Assembly (NCBI GenBank): GCA_044221315.1
Contig: JBGAPK010000019.1
Span: 11,107-75,106, forward strand
DNA length: 64,000 nucleotides
Direction of reading: 5' to 3'
Source of the DNA: JAFEBO01 sp044221315
GTDB taxonomy: Bacteria > Planctomycetota > Phycisphaerae > Phycisphaerales > UBA1924
The notes beneath the pieces were generated by a model. That model saw nothing but the letters and a program-made list of their open reading frames with translations, was not told the origin of the DNA and did not search any database. Shown piece after piece: positions 16,758 through 25,207 of this stretch. A program made the position numbers and the translations under genes. The first letter of the stretch is position 1. Each line of letters starts with the position of its first letter.

Positions 16758-18041
16758 TCAGCCCTTCTGCTTTTCCTTCCAGGCCTTCAGGATTTCGGCC
16801 TCGCGTTCGCGGCTCAATCCAACGCGGAGCTTGGCCGGATCGGGCAGCTTGGGCGGTTCCTTGCCGGCCTTCTTTGCGTCCTCGACCATCTGCTTCCCGA
16901 CGCGATCCCGGCGAGCGACCTCCTTGGGCCACCATTCGAGCGTGGCGGTACAGGTGTCGACCACCGGCCGATACGTAAGCCCGGCGGCGACCGCCTTGGC
17001 GTTCGATCTCTGGTGAAATCCCGCCCCTTCGCCTGCGGCGGGAATCCAGATCGGCAGGTCACCCCCCGCCGAGACTTGGAGCGACTCAAGGAACTCGGTG
17101 GGCACCCAGACAGGTTCGGCCTTCTTGCCGCCCGTCGCCGCGCTTGCGGCGAGGCAGGCGTCGATGACGCCCTTCATCGTGAGCTTCTTGCCCTCCATGC
17201 CGCCGGGTCCGATGGCGTTGAACACTCCGGGCGTCTTGTTTTCGCAAAGCCGGACTGCCCATTCGGCGAGGTCGCGATTGTCGATGAATTGGACCGGATC
17301 CGATCCATCGCCGGGGCAGAGCATTTCGCCCCCCTCGCTGGCGCGCACGGGCCAGTACGTGAAGCGATCGCTCGGATCGCCGGGTCCGACAATGAAGCCG
17401 GGGCGGACGATCGAGCAGCGATCGCCGAAGACCCTCTGCACCTCTTTCTCGCACAGCACCTTCAGGGGTCCGTACCGCTCCATCTGTGCGCCCATGTTCT
17501 CGGTTGTGGTATCTTCGACTGTGCCGAGTTCATCGCTCTCGTCGGCGGGCTTCTCGTTGCCCTTGTAGACCGAGACGGTGGAGATGAAGAGGTAATAGCC
17601 CGAGTCTTTCAGGAGCTCGGCGGATTGCTTGACGTGGCGCGGGTAGAACCCGGACGTATCGATGATCGCGTCAAACTTCTTCCCTTCAAGCTGCGCCAGA
17701 CCTTTCGGCGACGCGGAATCGGTCTCGTCGGAGTTTTTGTCCGGGTCGCGGTTGCCGTAGAGATGCTCGACGTCATCGATCATGCCGATCCGCTTCTCGG
17801 TCTTGCCGCGGTTGAAGAGCGTGACCTTGTGCCCGCGGCTCTTGGCGTATTCGGCCATCTTGGGGCCAGAGAAACCGGTGCCGCCGAGAATGAGAAGGGA
17901 CATCGGTTTCCCGGGCTTGGCCGGGTCGGTGAGGCGAGCCAGAGCGCTCGAGCTCAGGCCGGCGAATCCCACCCCGGCGGCAGCGCCGGCGAGCACGGAC
18001 AACTTTGCGAACTCCCGTCGGGACAGGCGATTGTCAGACAT
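16758..18041 (-). CDS. Tat-exported NAD-dependent epimerase/dehydratase family protein
   Basis: 427 residues from the ATG at 18041 (GGAGG ribosome site nine bases upstream). The N terminus has a twin-arginine signal, LSRREFAKLSVLAGAAAG ending near SSSALA, so the folded protein is probably exported with its cofactor. The Rossmann nucleotide site is LLILGGTGFSGPKMAEYAKSRGHKVTLFNRG. The middle contains FDAIIDTSGFYP and YYLFISTVSVY, where a Tyr is retained but the usual YxxxK pairing is not obvious. The family includes extended SDR sugar epimerases and reductases. The substrate is unknown. It is divergent from the transporter gene at 18149. Confidence 0.78.
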   Translation of the reverse strand: MSDNRLSRREFAKLSVLAGAAAGVGFAGLSSSALARLTDPAKPGKPMSLLILGGTGFSGPKMAEYAKSRGHKVTLFNRGKTEKRIGMIDDVEHLYGNRDPDKNSDETDSASPKGLAQLEGKKFDAIIDTSGFYPRHVKQSAELLKDSGYYLFISTVSVYKGNEKPADESDELGTVEDTTTENMGAQMERYGPLKVLCEKEVQRVFGDRCSIVRPGFIVGPGDPSDRFTYWPVRASEGGEMLCPGDGSDPVQFIDNRDLAEWAVRLCENKTPGVFNAIGPGGMEGKKLTMKGVIDACLAASAATGGKKAEPVWVPTEFLESLQVSAGGDLPIWIPAAGEGAGFHQRSNAKAVAAGLTYRPVVDTCTATLEWWPKEVARRDRVGKQMVEDAKKAGKEPPKLPDPAKLRVGLSREREAEILKAWKEKQKG

Positions 18042-18148
18042 TCGAGGGACCTCCACTTGCGGCCTAGATGCGGTTGTGCAACGGTCGGATTCGCGGGTTG
18101 TACCATGGGGCCGAACGCGGGTTGCACGCCCCGTTCGAGAAGAGGTGC

Positions 18149-19468
18149 ATGAGCGACCCCGCGATTGAAAGCCGGCCGGACCCGATCTCGCGATTGCTCG
18201 GCCTTCGGTCCGGAGATCTGGCGATCGTCGCTCCGGCGATCGTCTGCGGATTCAGCCTTTTCACGGGCTATTCGGTGGCAAAGCCGCTCCGCGACGCGGT
18301 CGGGGCAAGCCTCGGGACGCAGGCCGTGGCACGCCTGCAGACCGGAACGTTTTTCGCGATGATCCTCGCCAGCGCGATCGTCGGCCTGCTGGTTTCCCGA
18401 CTTTCGTGGAAGGTGTTTGTGCTGGTCGCCAACACGGTGTGGGTGCTGGGTGCCGCCACGATCGCTCTGTTTTTCGCCCTGGCCGGGCCGGAGACGTCGC
18501 TGATCGTGGACGGCGCGTTCTTCATCGCCGTCAGCGTCTTCAATCTGCTCAGCCTGTCCGTCTTCTGGGCGACGCTCAGCGACATCTTCGATGCCGAGCG
18601 GGCCCGCCGGGCATTCCCAGCGATCGGCCTCGGCCTGACATTCGGAAACATCGCCGGTTCGTCATTCGTCACGGCGTACGCCAAGGTCATCCCGTACGCG
18701 AGCTTCATCGGGGTTTCCTGCGGCATGCTGCTGATCGCGGCGCTGTGCAGCGCGTGGATCCTGCGGTTTTCGCCGGCCCGCGCTCATCAGAAGCACCGGA
18801 CGCCCGGAGGAACACTGACGGAAATGGTCGAGGGTATGCGGGTGGCTGTTTCGTCCTCCTACCTGCTACGACTTTCGTTCTATCTGTTCCTGTACTCGGT
18901 GACCGGCACGCTGGTCTACATGCTCCAGACCGGGATTCTCAAGTCCGCATTCCCGAACGAAGCAACGGCAAAGAAGGAGATTCTGCAGGTCACGGGGCGC
19001 ATCGACCTCTATGCCAACATCCTCACCGCCTCGCTCCAGTTGCTGGTGGCGGGCCGGGTATTGCGCTGGGTGGGAATTGCCGCGGCGCTGACGCTTACGC
19101 CCCTGACCACGCTCGCCTCGATCGGGCTCCTGATGTACTCCCCCACGGTGGCGATGCTCGTACCTGTGCAGGTCGCCCGGCGGGGTATGCACTACGCGCT
19201 CGACCGGCCGGCGCGGGAAGTTCTTTACACGGTCGTCTCGGCAGTCGCCCGGTACAAGTCCAAGAGTTTCATCGATACGTTTGTCTACCGCTTCGGAGAT
19301 GCGATCGGCGGATGGACGCAGCAACTTCTCGAGAAGGTCGGGCCAGCGTCCAGCGCAGCGGGCGCATCGGTGCTCTGCGTGGTGTTCGCCGGACTCGGCG
19401 TCAGCCTCGGCAATTCGCTGCGGCGGGGCGAAGCAAAGGACGCCGAGCCGAAAACCGGAATGACCTGA
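18149..19468 (+). CDS. Tlc-like / MFS-type membrane transporter
   Basis: 439 residues from the ATG at 18149 (agagg ribosome site). About ten to twelve hydrophobic helices. Segments such as YKSKSFIDTFVYRFGDAIGGW and FNLLSLSVFWATLSDIFDAERA match the bacterial relatives of NTP/NDP exchange (Tlc) carriers found in free-living bacteria. True Tlc proteins of intracellular parasites exchange ATP for ADP; for free-living relatives the substrate is not known, so I do not infer nucleotide import. It is divergent from the exported epimerase and convergent with a zinc-ribbon gene eight bases away. Confidence 0.75.
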   Translation: MSDPAIESRPDPISRLLGLRSGDLAIVAPAIVCGFSLFTGYSVAKPLRDAVGASLGTQAVARLQTGTFFAMILASAIVGLLVSRLSWKVFVLVANTVWVLGAATIALFFALAGPETSLIVDGAFFIAVSVFNLLSLSVFWATLSDIFDAERARRAFPAIGLGLTFGNIAGSSFVTAYAKVIPYASFIGVSCGMLLIAALCSAWILRFSPARAHQKHRTPGGTLTEMVEGMRVAVSSSYLLRLSFYLFLYSVTGTLVYMLQTGILKSAFPNEATAKKEILQVTGRIDLYANILTASLQLLVAGRVLRWVGIAAALTLTPLTTLASIGLLMYSPTVAMLVPVQVARRGMHYALDRPAREVLYTVVSAVARYKSKSFIDTFVYRFGDAIGGWTQQLLEKVGPASSAAGASVLCVVFAGLGVSLGNSLRRGEAKDAEPKTGMT

Positions 19469-19476
19469 TCGGGTCG

Positions 19477-20328
19477 TCACACAAGCGACAGAATGCCGAT
19501 GATCGCCCCAAATTGAATGACGCGCATGATGATCGTGAGAACCAACGCGTCCTTCCACGAATCGAGATCCAGCCGGCTCATGAGCATCCCGTAGTACGTG
19601 AAGAAAGATACCGGCCAGGCGATCAGCGGGATTTGCACGTAACGAAAGATGGCTTCCACGGCGGTCGAAACCGAAAAAACAGCAAGGAAGTTCAGCGCCG
19701 CGAGCCCCCACGCCTGATCAAAGCCGCCGGCCCAGATGATGCTGAACAGCCAATACGCGACGATCGCCACCGGCACGCTGATGACAATCGAGATCATGTC
19801 GATCGCCAGCCAGTTGAGGTGGTTCCCCGCCACATCGATGACCGCGAGCGCGACCAGACCCCCCACCGCGATCTTCAGCGGCTCCATGTAGAAAGACGCA
19901 GTATTTGAGTGTTTCTTTTCTCGAGTGACGTGTTCCCGCTCGAAAATGTCTGCACCGCATTCCGGGCATGCGACGGACTGACCCAGGCCCTTCATGTCGT
20001 AGCCGCACTTGGGGCAGGGGCGCGAGACCTGGAGCGCCGGCGCGACCGGCGCCACGCCGACGGTCGTGTCGAAGCGGCAGTGAGGACACACCCTCGCCGA
20101 TGCGAGCATCGGTTGTCCGCAGCGAGGGCAAGACTGCTGGTCGAATTGATCCGTCACTTCGTCCGCGAGCGGGATCGGATCGCCGAAGGAGGGTTCCTCC
20201 GGCGGCGGGGAGGCCGGCGCGGTCTTGATCGCGTCGTAGCACTTGCCGCAGGTGTAGCGCCCCTGCGCGTCCTTGAACCGACGCAGGTTCGAGCAATCGA
20301 TCCCGCAATGTACGCATGACTTTGGCAT
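19477..20328 (-). CDS. Zinc-ribbon membrane protein (paralogue 3)
   Basis: 283 residues from the ATG at 20328 (MPKSCVHCG); the frame is open to an earlier start at 20379 that would add a Cys-rich leader, so the start is not certain. Ribbons: CVHCGIDC..CGKCYD, CPRCGQPM..CPHCRFD and CPKCGYDMKGLGQSVACPECG. An acidic/Pro linker and then five or six hydrophobic helices follow from residue about 145. It is the same architecture as the proteins at 14900 and 15744 but separated from them by two genes. The gene upstream on the same strand (S46 peptidase) ends 54 bases away. Confidence 0.68.
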   Translation of the reverse strand: MPKSCVHCGIDCSNLRRFKDAQGRYTCGKCYDAIKTAPASPPPEEPSFGDPIPLADEVTDQFDQQSCPRCGQPMLASARVCPHCRFDTTVGVAPVAPALQVSRPCPKCGYDMKGLGQSVACPECGADIFEREHVTREKKHSNTASFYMEPLKIAVGGLVALAVIDVAGNHLNWLAIDMISIVISVPVAIVAYWLFSIIWAGGFDQAWGLAALNFLAVFSVSTAVEAIFRYVQIPLIAWPVSFFTYYGMLMSRLDLDSWKDALVLTIIMRVIQFGAIIGILSLV

Positions 20329-20382
20329 ATCCGCAGGCCTACCAGGCCGGCAGCATACAAAACAGCCGCAGTCGTTCATTTC

Positions 20383-22449
20383 CTACCGACCGGTCAGCTC
20401 TTTGGCAAGGGCTTCCGCCGCGTAGATCTTCCGCAGAGCCTCGATGATCGCCCGTGAATCCACCGAGACGCTCCGCGAGTTCTCGGCATCAAACGTCACG
20501 TCACCGGTCAGCGAGTACAGGTTGCCGTCAAAGATGAGGCCAACCACCTCGCCCTTCGCGTTCACCGTCGGGCTGCCGGAGTTTCCCCCGATGATGTCGC
20601 AGTCGGCCGTAAAATTGAACGGCGTTTTCAGATCGAGCTTGTCCTTGCCCGCGATCCAGCTCGTGGGCAGGTCAAACTCGGCCTGGCCCGCCCGTTCCCT
20701 CGCCCGCTCGTACGTCCCCGCGAGATCGGTGAACGCCGGGGCCTTGTCGCGTGCGACGCCCTTGATCGTGCCGTAGGAAAGCCTCAGAGTTCCCGTCGCG
20801 TCGGGGTACACCTTCTCACCGGATCGCGTGAAGCGCGCCGCGGCGATCTTTGCGTACGCGTCGCGCTCGACGCTCTCGACCTTGTCCTCGTACATCTTGC
20901 GGAGCTCGCGCCAGCGCGGGTCGAATATCGCCGCGAGCGCGAGCATCGGATCATTCGAAGCCTTGACCGCCGCGGCCCCGCCCTCGACCAGCGCCCTGCG
21001 TGCCGCAGGATCCTTCAGCGTGGTTTGCCGGACGCACTGCTCGGCGCGAGCCCGCGGCGAAACTCCCGCCAGTGCTTTGACAACAAGCGGATGATCTCCG
21101 CCGAGCCGCTCTTCGAGCAGACCCAGGCCCTGAGCGAGCTTCTCAATCTCAAGGGCGTCGGGCAGAGGCTCGGGCGAATAGAGGCGCACATAGAACGACG
21201 GCAGGGAACCGTCGGAATACTCGCGCAGACGATCGGCGCTGGGCTTGGGTAATTCGTCCGCAAGTTGGATGATGTCGAAGGCGCGGCTGAGCAGGCCGCC
21301 GGTGCTCGTGATGCCGTCGATCGCCTGACGCTCGGCAAAGATCGCCCGGTGGAATTTCTGCGCGCCCGCGATTGAATCGAACGCGCCCGACCACTCCGCG
21401 GCGTGCGCTCCATCACGCTCGATGAAGGATCGAAGCTCCGCCTCCTCCGCAACCTTGGCCCCAAAGAGAGAGGGATCCTGGAGGCCGGAGAGCAATCCGG
21501 TCGTGACCTTCCGGCCGTTGGCAACACCCCGAAGATCGCGCTGCGCGATCCGCGCGTTCTCGGCGCTCCGCCCCGCAAAGGTCTCGAGCTTGATCTCGTT
21601 GCGCCAGGAACGGGAGAGTTGATCCGGGATGCTCACGTCCCGCAGGAACTTCAGATGCTCGGTCGTGTAGAGCCGACGCGTCCTCCCCGGATGCCCGAAG
21701 ACGAACACAAGCTCGTTTTCTTTCGCGCCGGCTCCGCTCCAGGACAGAAAGTCCTTCGTCTGTGCGCGCTTTCCGTTCTCGTACAGACGGAAGAACGTGA
21801 CGTCCAGGTTGTAACGCGGGAACTCGAAGTTGTCGGTATCGCCGCCGAAAAAGGCAATGGACTCTTCGGGCGCAAAGACCAGTCGCACGTCGGTGTACAC
21901 CTTGTACCGATAGAGGTGGTACTTCGCGCCCTGGTAGAGCGTGACAACCTGGCCCCGCATGCCGGTCTTGTCAAGGCACTCTTTCTCAATCTGGGACATG
22001 GCCTTGCGCCGTGCCACACCGCCCTCGGCCGTGGTTGACGCCGAACTCGCCGCACTGTTCACGCGGTCGGTGACATCTTCGATCTCCATGAGCACCCGGA
22101 TCTCGGTGTCCGGGCACTTGAGTTCTTCCTCGCCCGTCTTCGCGAGAAAGCCGGCCTTGAGCAGATTTCGATCCTTGGTGCTGAGCTTCGAGATCGCCGA
22201 CAGGCCGACGTGGTGATTGGTCATCACCAGCCCGTTCGGTGAAACGATCGATCCCGTCCCGCCCGTACCCACGCGGCATACCGAGCGCTGCATGTGATTG
22301 AGCCATTCCGGCGTTGGCTCGAACGAGAACTTGCTTTTCAGACTCGCCGAAGGCGGGTTGGTCACGAGCCACATGCCTTCGTCGGCATGGCAGAGCGGCA
22401 GAGCCGACGCCGAAACAAGCAACATGAATGTCTTTCGAGCGATTCCCAT
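20383..22449 (-). CDS. S46 family dipeptidyl peptidase
   Basis: 688 residues from the ATG at 22449, chosen for its AGGAG ribosome site and signal peptide (FMLLVSASALPLCHA). S46 enzymes (DPP7/DPP11) are periplasmic or surface serine exopeptidases that remove N-terminal dipeptides. Residues 61-80 contain GTGSIVSPNGLVMTNHH with the catalytic His, FPRYNLDVTFFRLYENGK holds the Asp region, and GGNSGSPTVNAKGEVVGL near the C terminus holds the Ser. Length is normal for the family. The frame stays open about 286 codons further upstream, but that stretch is antisense to the divergent secreted-protein gene and is not coding. Oligopeptide scavenging is the likely role. Confidence 0.92.
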   Translation of the reverse strand: MGIARKTFMLLVSASALPLCHADEGMWLVTNPPSASLKSKFSFEPTPEWLNHMQRSVCRVGTGGTGSIVSPNGLVMTNHHVGLSAISKLSTKDRNLLKAGFLAKTGEEELKCPDTEIRVLMEIEDVTDRVNSAASSASTTAEGGVARRKAMSQIEKECLDKTGMRGQVVTLYQGAKYHLYRYKVYTDVRLVFAPEESIAFFGGDTDNFEFPRYNLDVTFFRLYENGKRAQTKDFLSWSGAGAKENELVFVFGHPGRTRRLYTTEHLKFLRDVSIPDQLSRSWRNEIKLETFAGRSAENARIAQRDLRGVANGRKVTTGLLSGLQDPSLFGAKVAEEAELRSFIERDGAHAAEWSGAFDSIAGAQKFHRAIFAERQAIDGITSTGGLLSRAFDIIQLADELPKPSADRLREYSDGSLPSFYVRLYSPEPLPDALEIEKLAQGLGLLEERLGGDHPLVVKALAGVSPRARAEQCVRQTTLKDPAARRALVEGGAAAVKASNDPMLALAAIFDPRWRELRKMYEDKVESVERDAYAKIAAARFTRSGEKVYPDATGTLRLSYGTIKGVARDKAPAFTDLAGTYERARERAGQAEFDLPTSWIAGKDKLDLKTPFNFTADCDIIGGNSGSPTVNAKGEVVGLIFDGNLYSLTGDVTFDAENSRSVSVDSRAIIEALRKIYAAEALAKELTGR

Positions 22450-22593
22450 GCCAAACTCCTCGGGATTGTCCTTTTCCGAACACAACGGTAGAAGCCAAGT
22501 CACAATCACCTCGCAACCATCATCCCGAATCTTCCCGTATCCTGCTGCGTACCGATTCCGGGTGGCGGGCGAAGTGCGGCGGAGGCCTACGGC

Positions 22594-23685
22594 ATGAACG
22601 GGAAGATGTGGCTTGTCGCGTGCGTGCTTGTGCCGCAGTTGCTCTGCTCCGCGGCGAGTATCCATGGCGCCGTCGATCCCGAGCCGGCACAGAACCCAAA
22701 GCCATCGAAGCCCGACTCTGCTTTGCCGCGGAAGGAAGAGAAACTCCCCGCCGGCTCGTTCGATCTGCGTCCCAAATTCCGGGTCGGTCAGGACCGCCGC
22801 GTCCGCCTCTCGCTGGACAGCCACGAGACGGCGCCCGATCTCACACTCGATCCGGCCGCGCCGGCGTCGAAGGCCGCCGACGAAATGAAGACCAAGCAGG
22901 ACTTTGTTCTCGTCTTCCGCCCGATCAAGGTCGGGGAGGACGGGCGCAGCGAAGTCGGGATCACGTTCGAAAGCATCCGATCGCACGTGGAAGGTCCCGG
23001 CGTGGACGATTCCTTCGACAGCTCCCGCCCGGCGCCCAAACCCGCCCCCAACCCGGCCAAGCCGGACGCGTCCGACCCGCTCGGAGGTCTGGGCAAGATG
23101 CCGACGCTCGAGGAAACCATGCGCCCTCTTGTCGGAGACTCGTTCACGATCGTCTTCGATCGGGATGGAAATGTCACCGAAGTCCGCGGCGGCGACAAAT
23201 TCGTCCGTGCGCTCAACCCGCTCGCCCCCGAAGGACTCATGCAGACCGGCGACGCCCCGATACGGGAGCTCATGAAATCCATCGTCAGCCCTGCGGGCAA
23301 GACGCACGCAAAGCCCGGGGAATCCTGGTCCACCGATACGTCCCTTGACCTCTTCCCGATCGGCGGCACGATCATTCGAACCGATTACAAGTTGAGCGAT
23401 GTTCGCGGCGCGCGAGGCCGGATCGGGTTCGCCGGCAAGCTCGCACCAAAGTCAGACGCGAGCCCGGGCGCCGCCGGACTGAGGCTGAGCAAGGTCGAAT
23501 TCTCCGGCCAAACCGATTGGGACCAGGAAGACGGGTTTGCACGTTCCATGGATTCGTCCCAGAAGATCGAGGCCGAGATCGGGATCGGGCAGCAGACGAT
23601 CCCGATCAAGCAGAGCCAAAGATTGAAGCTGGAACGGCTGCCGGATGCGAAACCCATACCGCAGCACACGGACCACCGGGAGTGA
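22594..23685 (+). CDS. Secreted protein, possibly DUF6263-like
   Basis: 363 residues with a signal peptide (residues about 1-25, WLVACVLVPQLLCSAASIHG) and a Pro/Lys-rich mature N terminus. The body has paired beta segments: FDLRPKFRVGQDRRVRLSL, VFRPIKVGEDGRSEVGITF, FTIVFDRDGNVTEVRGGD, and a PGESWSTDTSL segment. This pattern (G-x-x-x-R-Y/V start, FDxxGxVxxVxG, PGxSW) resembles DUF6263-type proteins, but I am not certain. It is divergent from the S46 peptidase with 144 bases between starts. Confidence 0.6.
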   Translation: MNGKMWLVACVLVPQLLCSAASIHGAVDPEPAQNPKPSKPDSALPRKEEKLPAGSFDLRPKFRVGQDRRVRLSLDSHETAPDLTLDPAAPASKAADEMKTKQDFVLVFRPIKVGEDGRSEVGITFESIRSHVEGPGVDDSFDSSRPAPKPAPNPAKPDASDPLGGLGKMPTLEETMRPLVGDSFTIVFDRDGNVTEVRGGDKFVRALNPLAPEGLMQTGDAPIRELMKSIVSPAGKTHAKPGESWSTDTSLDLFPIGGTIIRTDYKLSDVRGARGRIGFAGKLAPKSDASPGAAGLRLSKVEFSGQTDWDQEDGFARSMDSSQKIEAEIGIGQQTIPIKQSQRLKLERLPDAKPIPQHTDHRE

Positions 23686-23738
23686 AACACGGTCGCTCGG
23701 TGTTGAAACGACTTCGAAATCTCGGATAGGCTCCAGCG

Positions 23739-24644
23739 GTGGAACTGACCCCTCTCCGCTACTTCCGCGCAATCGCAACGGCCGGTCACATGACCCGCGC
23801 CGCCCGAACGCTCGGTGTCAGCCAGCCCGCGCTCTCGGCAATGCTCAGAAAGCTCGAGGCAGAACTGGGCACCGATCTGCTCCACCGCACCGGCCGCGGC
23901 GTCGAACTGACCGAGGCCGGAAAGGTTTTCCTCAAGCACGCCGACGAATCGATTCGCCGAGCCGAGGCCGGCGTTCTCGCGGTCAAGCAACTCCTCGGAC
24001 TCGAGAGCGGCTCGATCCGCGCCGGCGCCGGGGCAACGGTCGCGGCGTACCTGCTGCCGCCGGTTGTGAGCGCGATGCGGAAGAAACACCCCGGGCTCAA
24101 GTTCTACGTGCGCGAGACCGGCTCGATGGCGGTTGCCGCGGCCGTCATCAGCGGAGAACTCGACCTCGGAATCGTCACCCTGCCCCTCCGCGCCGTCGGC
24201 ACGAAGGAACTGGTCACGATCCCGCTGGTGGAAGACGAGCTCCGTCTAATCGTCCCGCCCGGTCATCGGCTCGCCGGAAAACGTGCCTTCCGCTGGGACG
24301 ATCTCGCCCACGAATCGGTGATCGGCTTCGAGGCCGGGTCGGCGGTGCGCGAAGTGCTCGATGCCGCCGCACAGCATGCCGGCGTAACGCTCGAGGTCGT
24401 CATGGAACTCCGCTCGATCCAGAGCATCCAACAGATGGTTGCGGCGGGCGTAGGTGTCGGGTTTGTCTCCCGGTTTGCGCTTGGAAAGGATGAGGGCTTG
24501 ATCTGCCGTGACGGCAAGCTGGCACGCGACTTGGCAATCGTCCGACGCAGTGACCACGCCCCCAGCGCGGCCGTCGGCGAGTTCGAACGCACACTGCTCC
24601 GGCAGGTGAGCGCCGCCGGACGCACTCCAAGGGGAGCGAAGTGA
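23739..24644 (+). CDS. LysR-family transcriptional regulator
   Basis: 301 residues from a GTG start. The winged helix-turn-helix is complete at residues 1-60 (LRYFRAIATAGHMTRAARTL, SQPALSAMLRKLEAELGTDLL). The LysR substrate-binding domain begins near residue 90 (GSIRAGAGATVAAYLLPPVV) and ends near 290. LysR proteins usually activate a divergent or downstream gene on binding a small ligand. Here the next gene overlaps its stop, so the pair is cotranscribed. The ligand is unknown. The short upstream gap (53 bases) shows no evident T-N11-A box. Confidence 0.92.
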   Translation: MELTPLRYFRAIATAGHMTRAARTLGVSQPALSAMLRKLEAELGTDLLHRTGRGVELTEAGKVFLKHADESIRRAEAGVLAVKQLLGLESGSIRAGAGATVAAYLLPPVVSAMRKKHPGLKFYVRETGSMAVAAAVISGELDLGIVTLPLRAVGTKELVTIPLVEDELRLIVPPGHRLAGKRAFRWDDLAHESVIGFEAGSAVREVLDAAAQHAGVTLEVVMELRSIQSIQQMVAAGVGVGFVSRFALGKDEGLICRDGKLARDLAIVRRSDHAPSAAVGEFERTLLRQVSAAGRTPRGAK

Positions 24645-25081
24645 GCACGGGCGCGAAGATCAGGCTGGCCGCTGTCCGGGACGCCCCGGTGATTTCAGTG
24701 CTCGCGGGCCAACTCGGCTACCCGGCAACCGAAACCGAGATGACCGGCCGCCTTCGGACCGCCATCGCCGATCCAGACAGGGCCGTGGTCGCCGCGGAGA
24801 TCGACGGGCGAGTCGTTGGCTGCATGGAACTCGCAATTTCCGAGGCCTTCGAGAGCGGCCGCTGGTCCGAAATCCGCGGCCTGATTGTGGATGAAAACTG
24901 TCGCAGCGCCGGTGTCGGTACCGCCCTTGTCGCCTTCGCCAAGCAATGGACCCGCGAGCACGGGCTCCAGAAACTGCGCGTGAGGACCAACGAAACCAGA
25001 ACCCGCACGCACGGCTTCTATGAATGCAACGGATTCACCAAGACCAAGTCGCAGCGGGTGTACGACGCCGTCTTGGATTGA
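24641..25081 (+). CDS. GNAT family N-acetyltransferase
   Basis: 146 residues. The GTG start overlaps the LysR stop by four bases (GTGA), so translation is probably coupled. The acetyl-CoA binding motif A is GLIVDENCRSAGVGTALVAFA (R-x-x-G-x-G), preceded by a beta strand with VVGCMELAI and followed by the C-terminal TRTHGFYECNGFTKTKSQ typical of GNAT enzymes. The substrate is unknown. The resemblance of the last part to aminoglycoside- or amino-acid-type GNATs is too general to use. Confidence 0.9.
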   Translation: MSTGAKIRLAAVRDAPVISVLAGQLGYPATETEMTGRLRTAIADPDRAVVAAEIDGRVVGCMELAISEAFESGRWSEIRGLIVDENCRSAGVGTALVAFAKQWTREHGLQKLRVRTNETRTRTHGFYECNGFTKTKSQRVYDAVLD

Positions 25082-25100
25082 CCCGGTCCGCCGGAACATA

Positions 25101-25140
25101 ATCAAGAGTTATTAAACACGTAATCTGAATCGATTCGATT
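25101..25140 (+). promoter_or_regulatory. AT-rich promoter region with palindrome upstream of aconitase
   Basis: The only markedly AT-rich stretch near this gene (atcaagagttattaaacacg at 25101-25120). It is followed by the perfect 10-bp palindrome GAATCGATTC (25127-25136), whose CGATT half repeats directly at 25136-25140. This could be the acnA promoter with a dimeric repressor site. The regulator is not identified. Confidence 0.3.
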
Positions 25141-25207
25141 CATGCCGATGTCAGTCTACGGTTGCTTGGTTCTGTTCCGGATTTCCGATGCCCAAACGAG
25201 GTGCCCC

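Noticed and set aside
22450..23307. Upstream extension of the S46 peptidase frame by 286 codons
   Set aside because: It would run antisense to a signal-peptide-bearing gene and bury the S46 signal peptide and its ribosome site at 22449.
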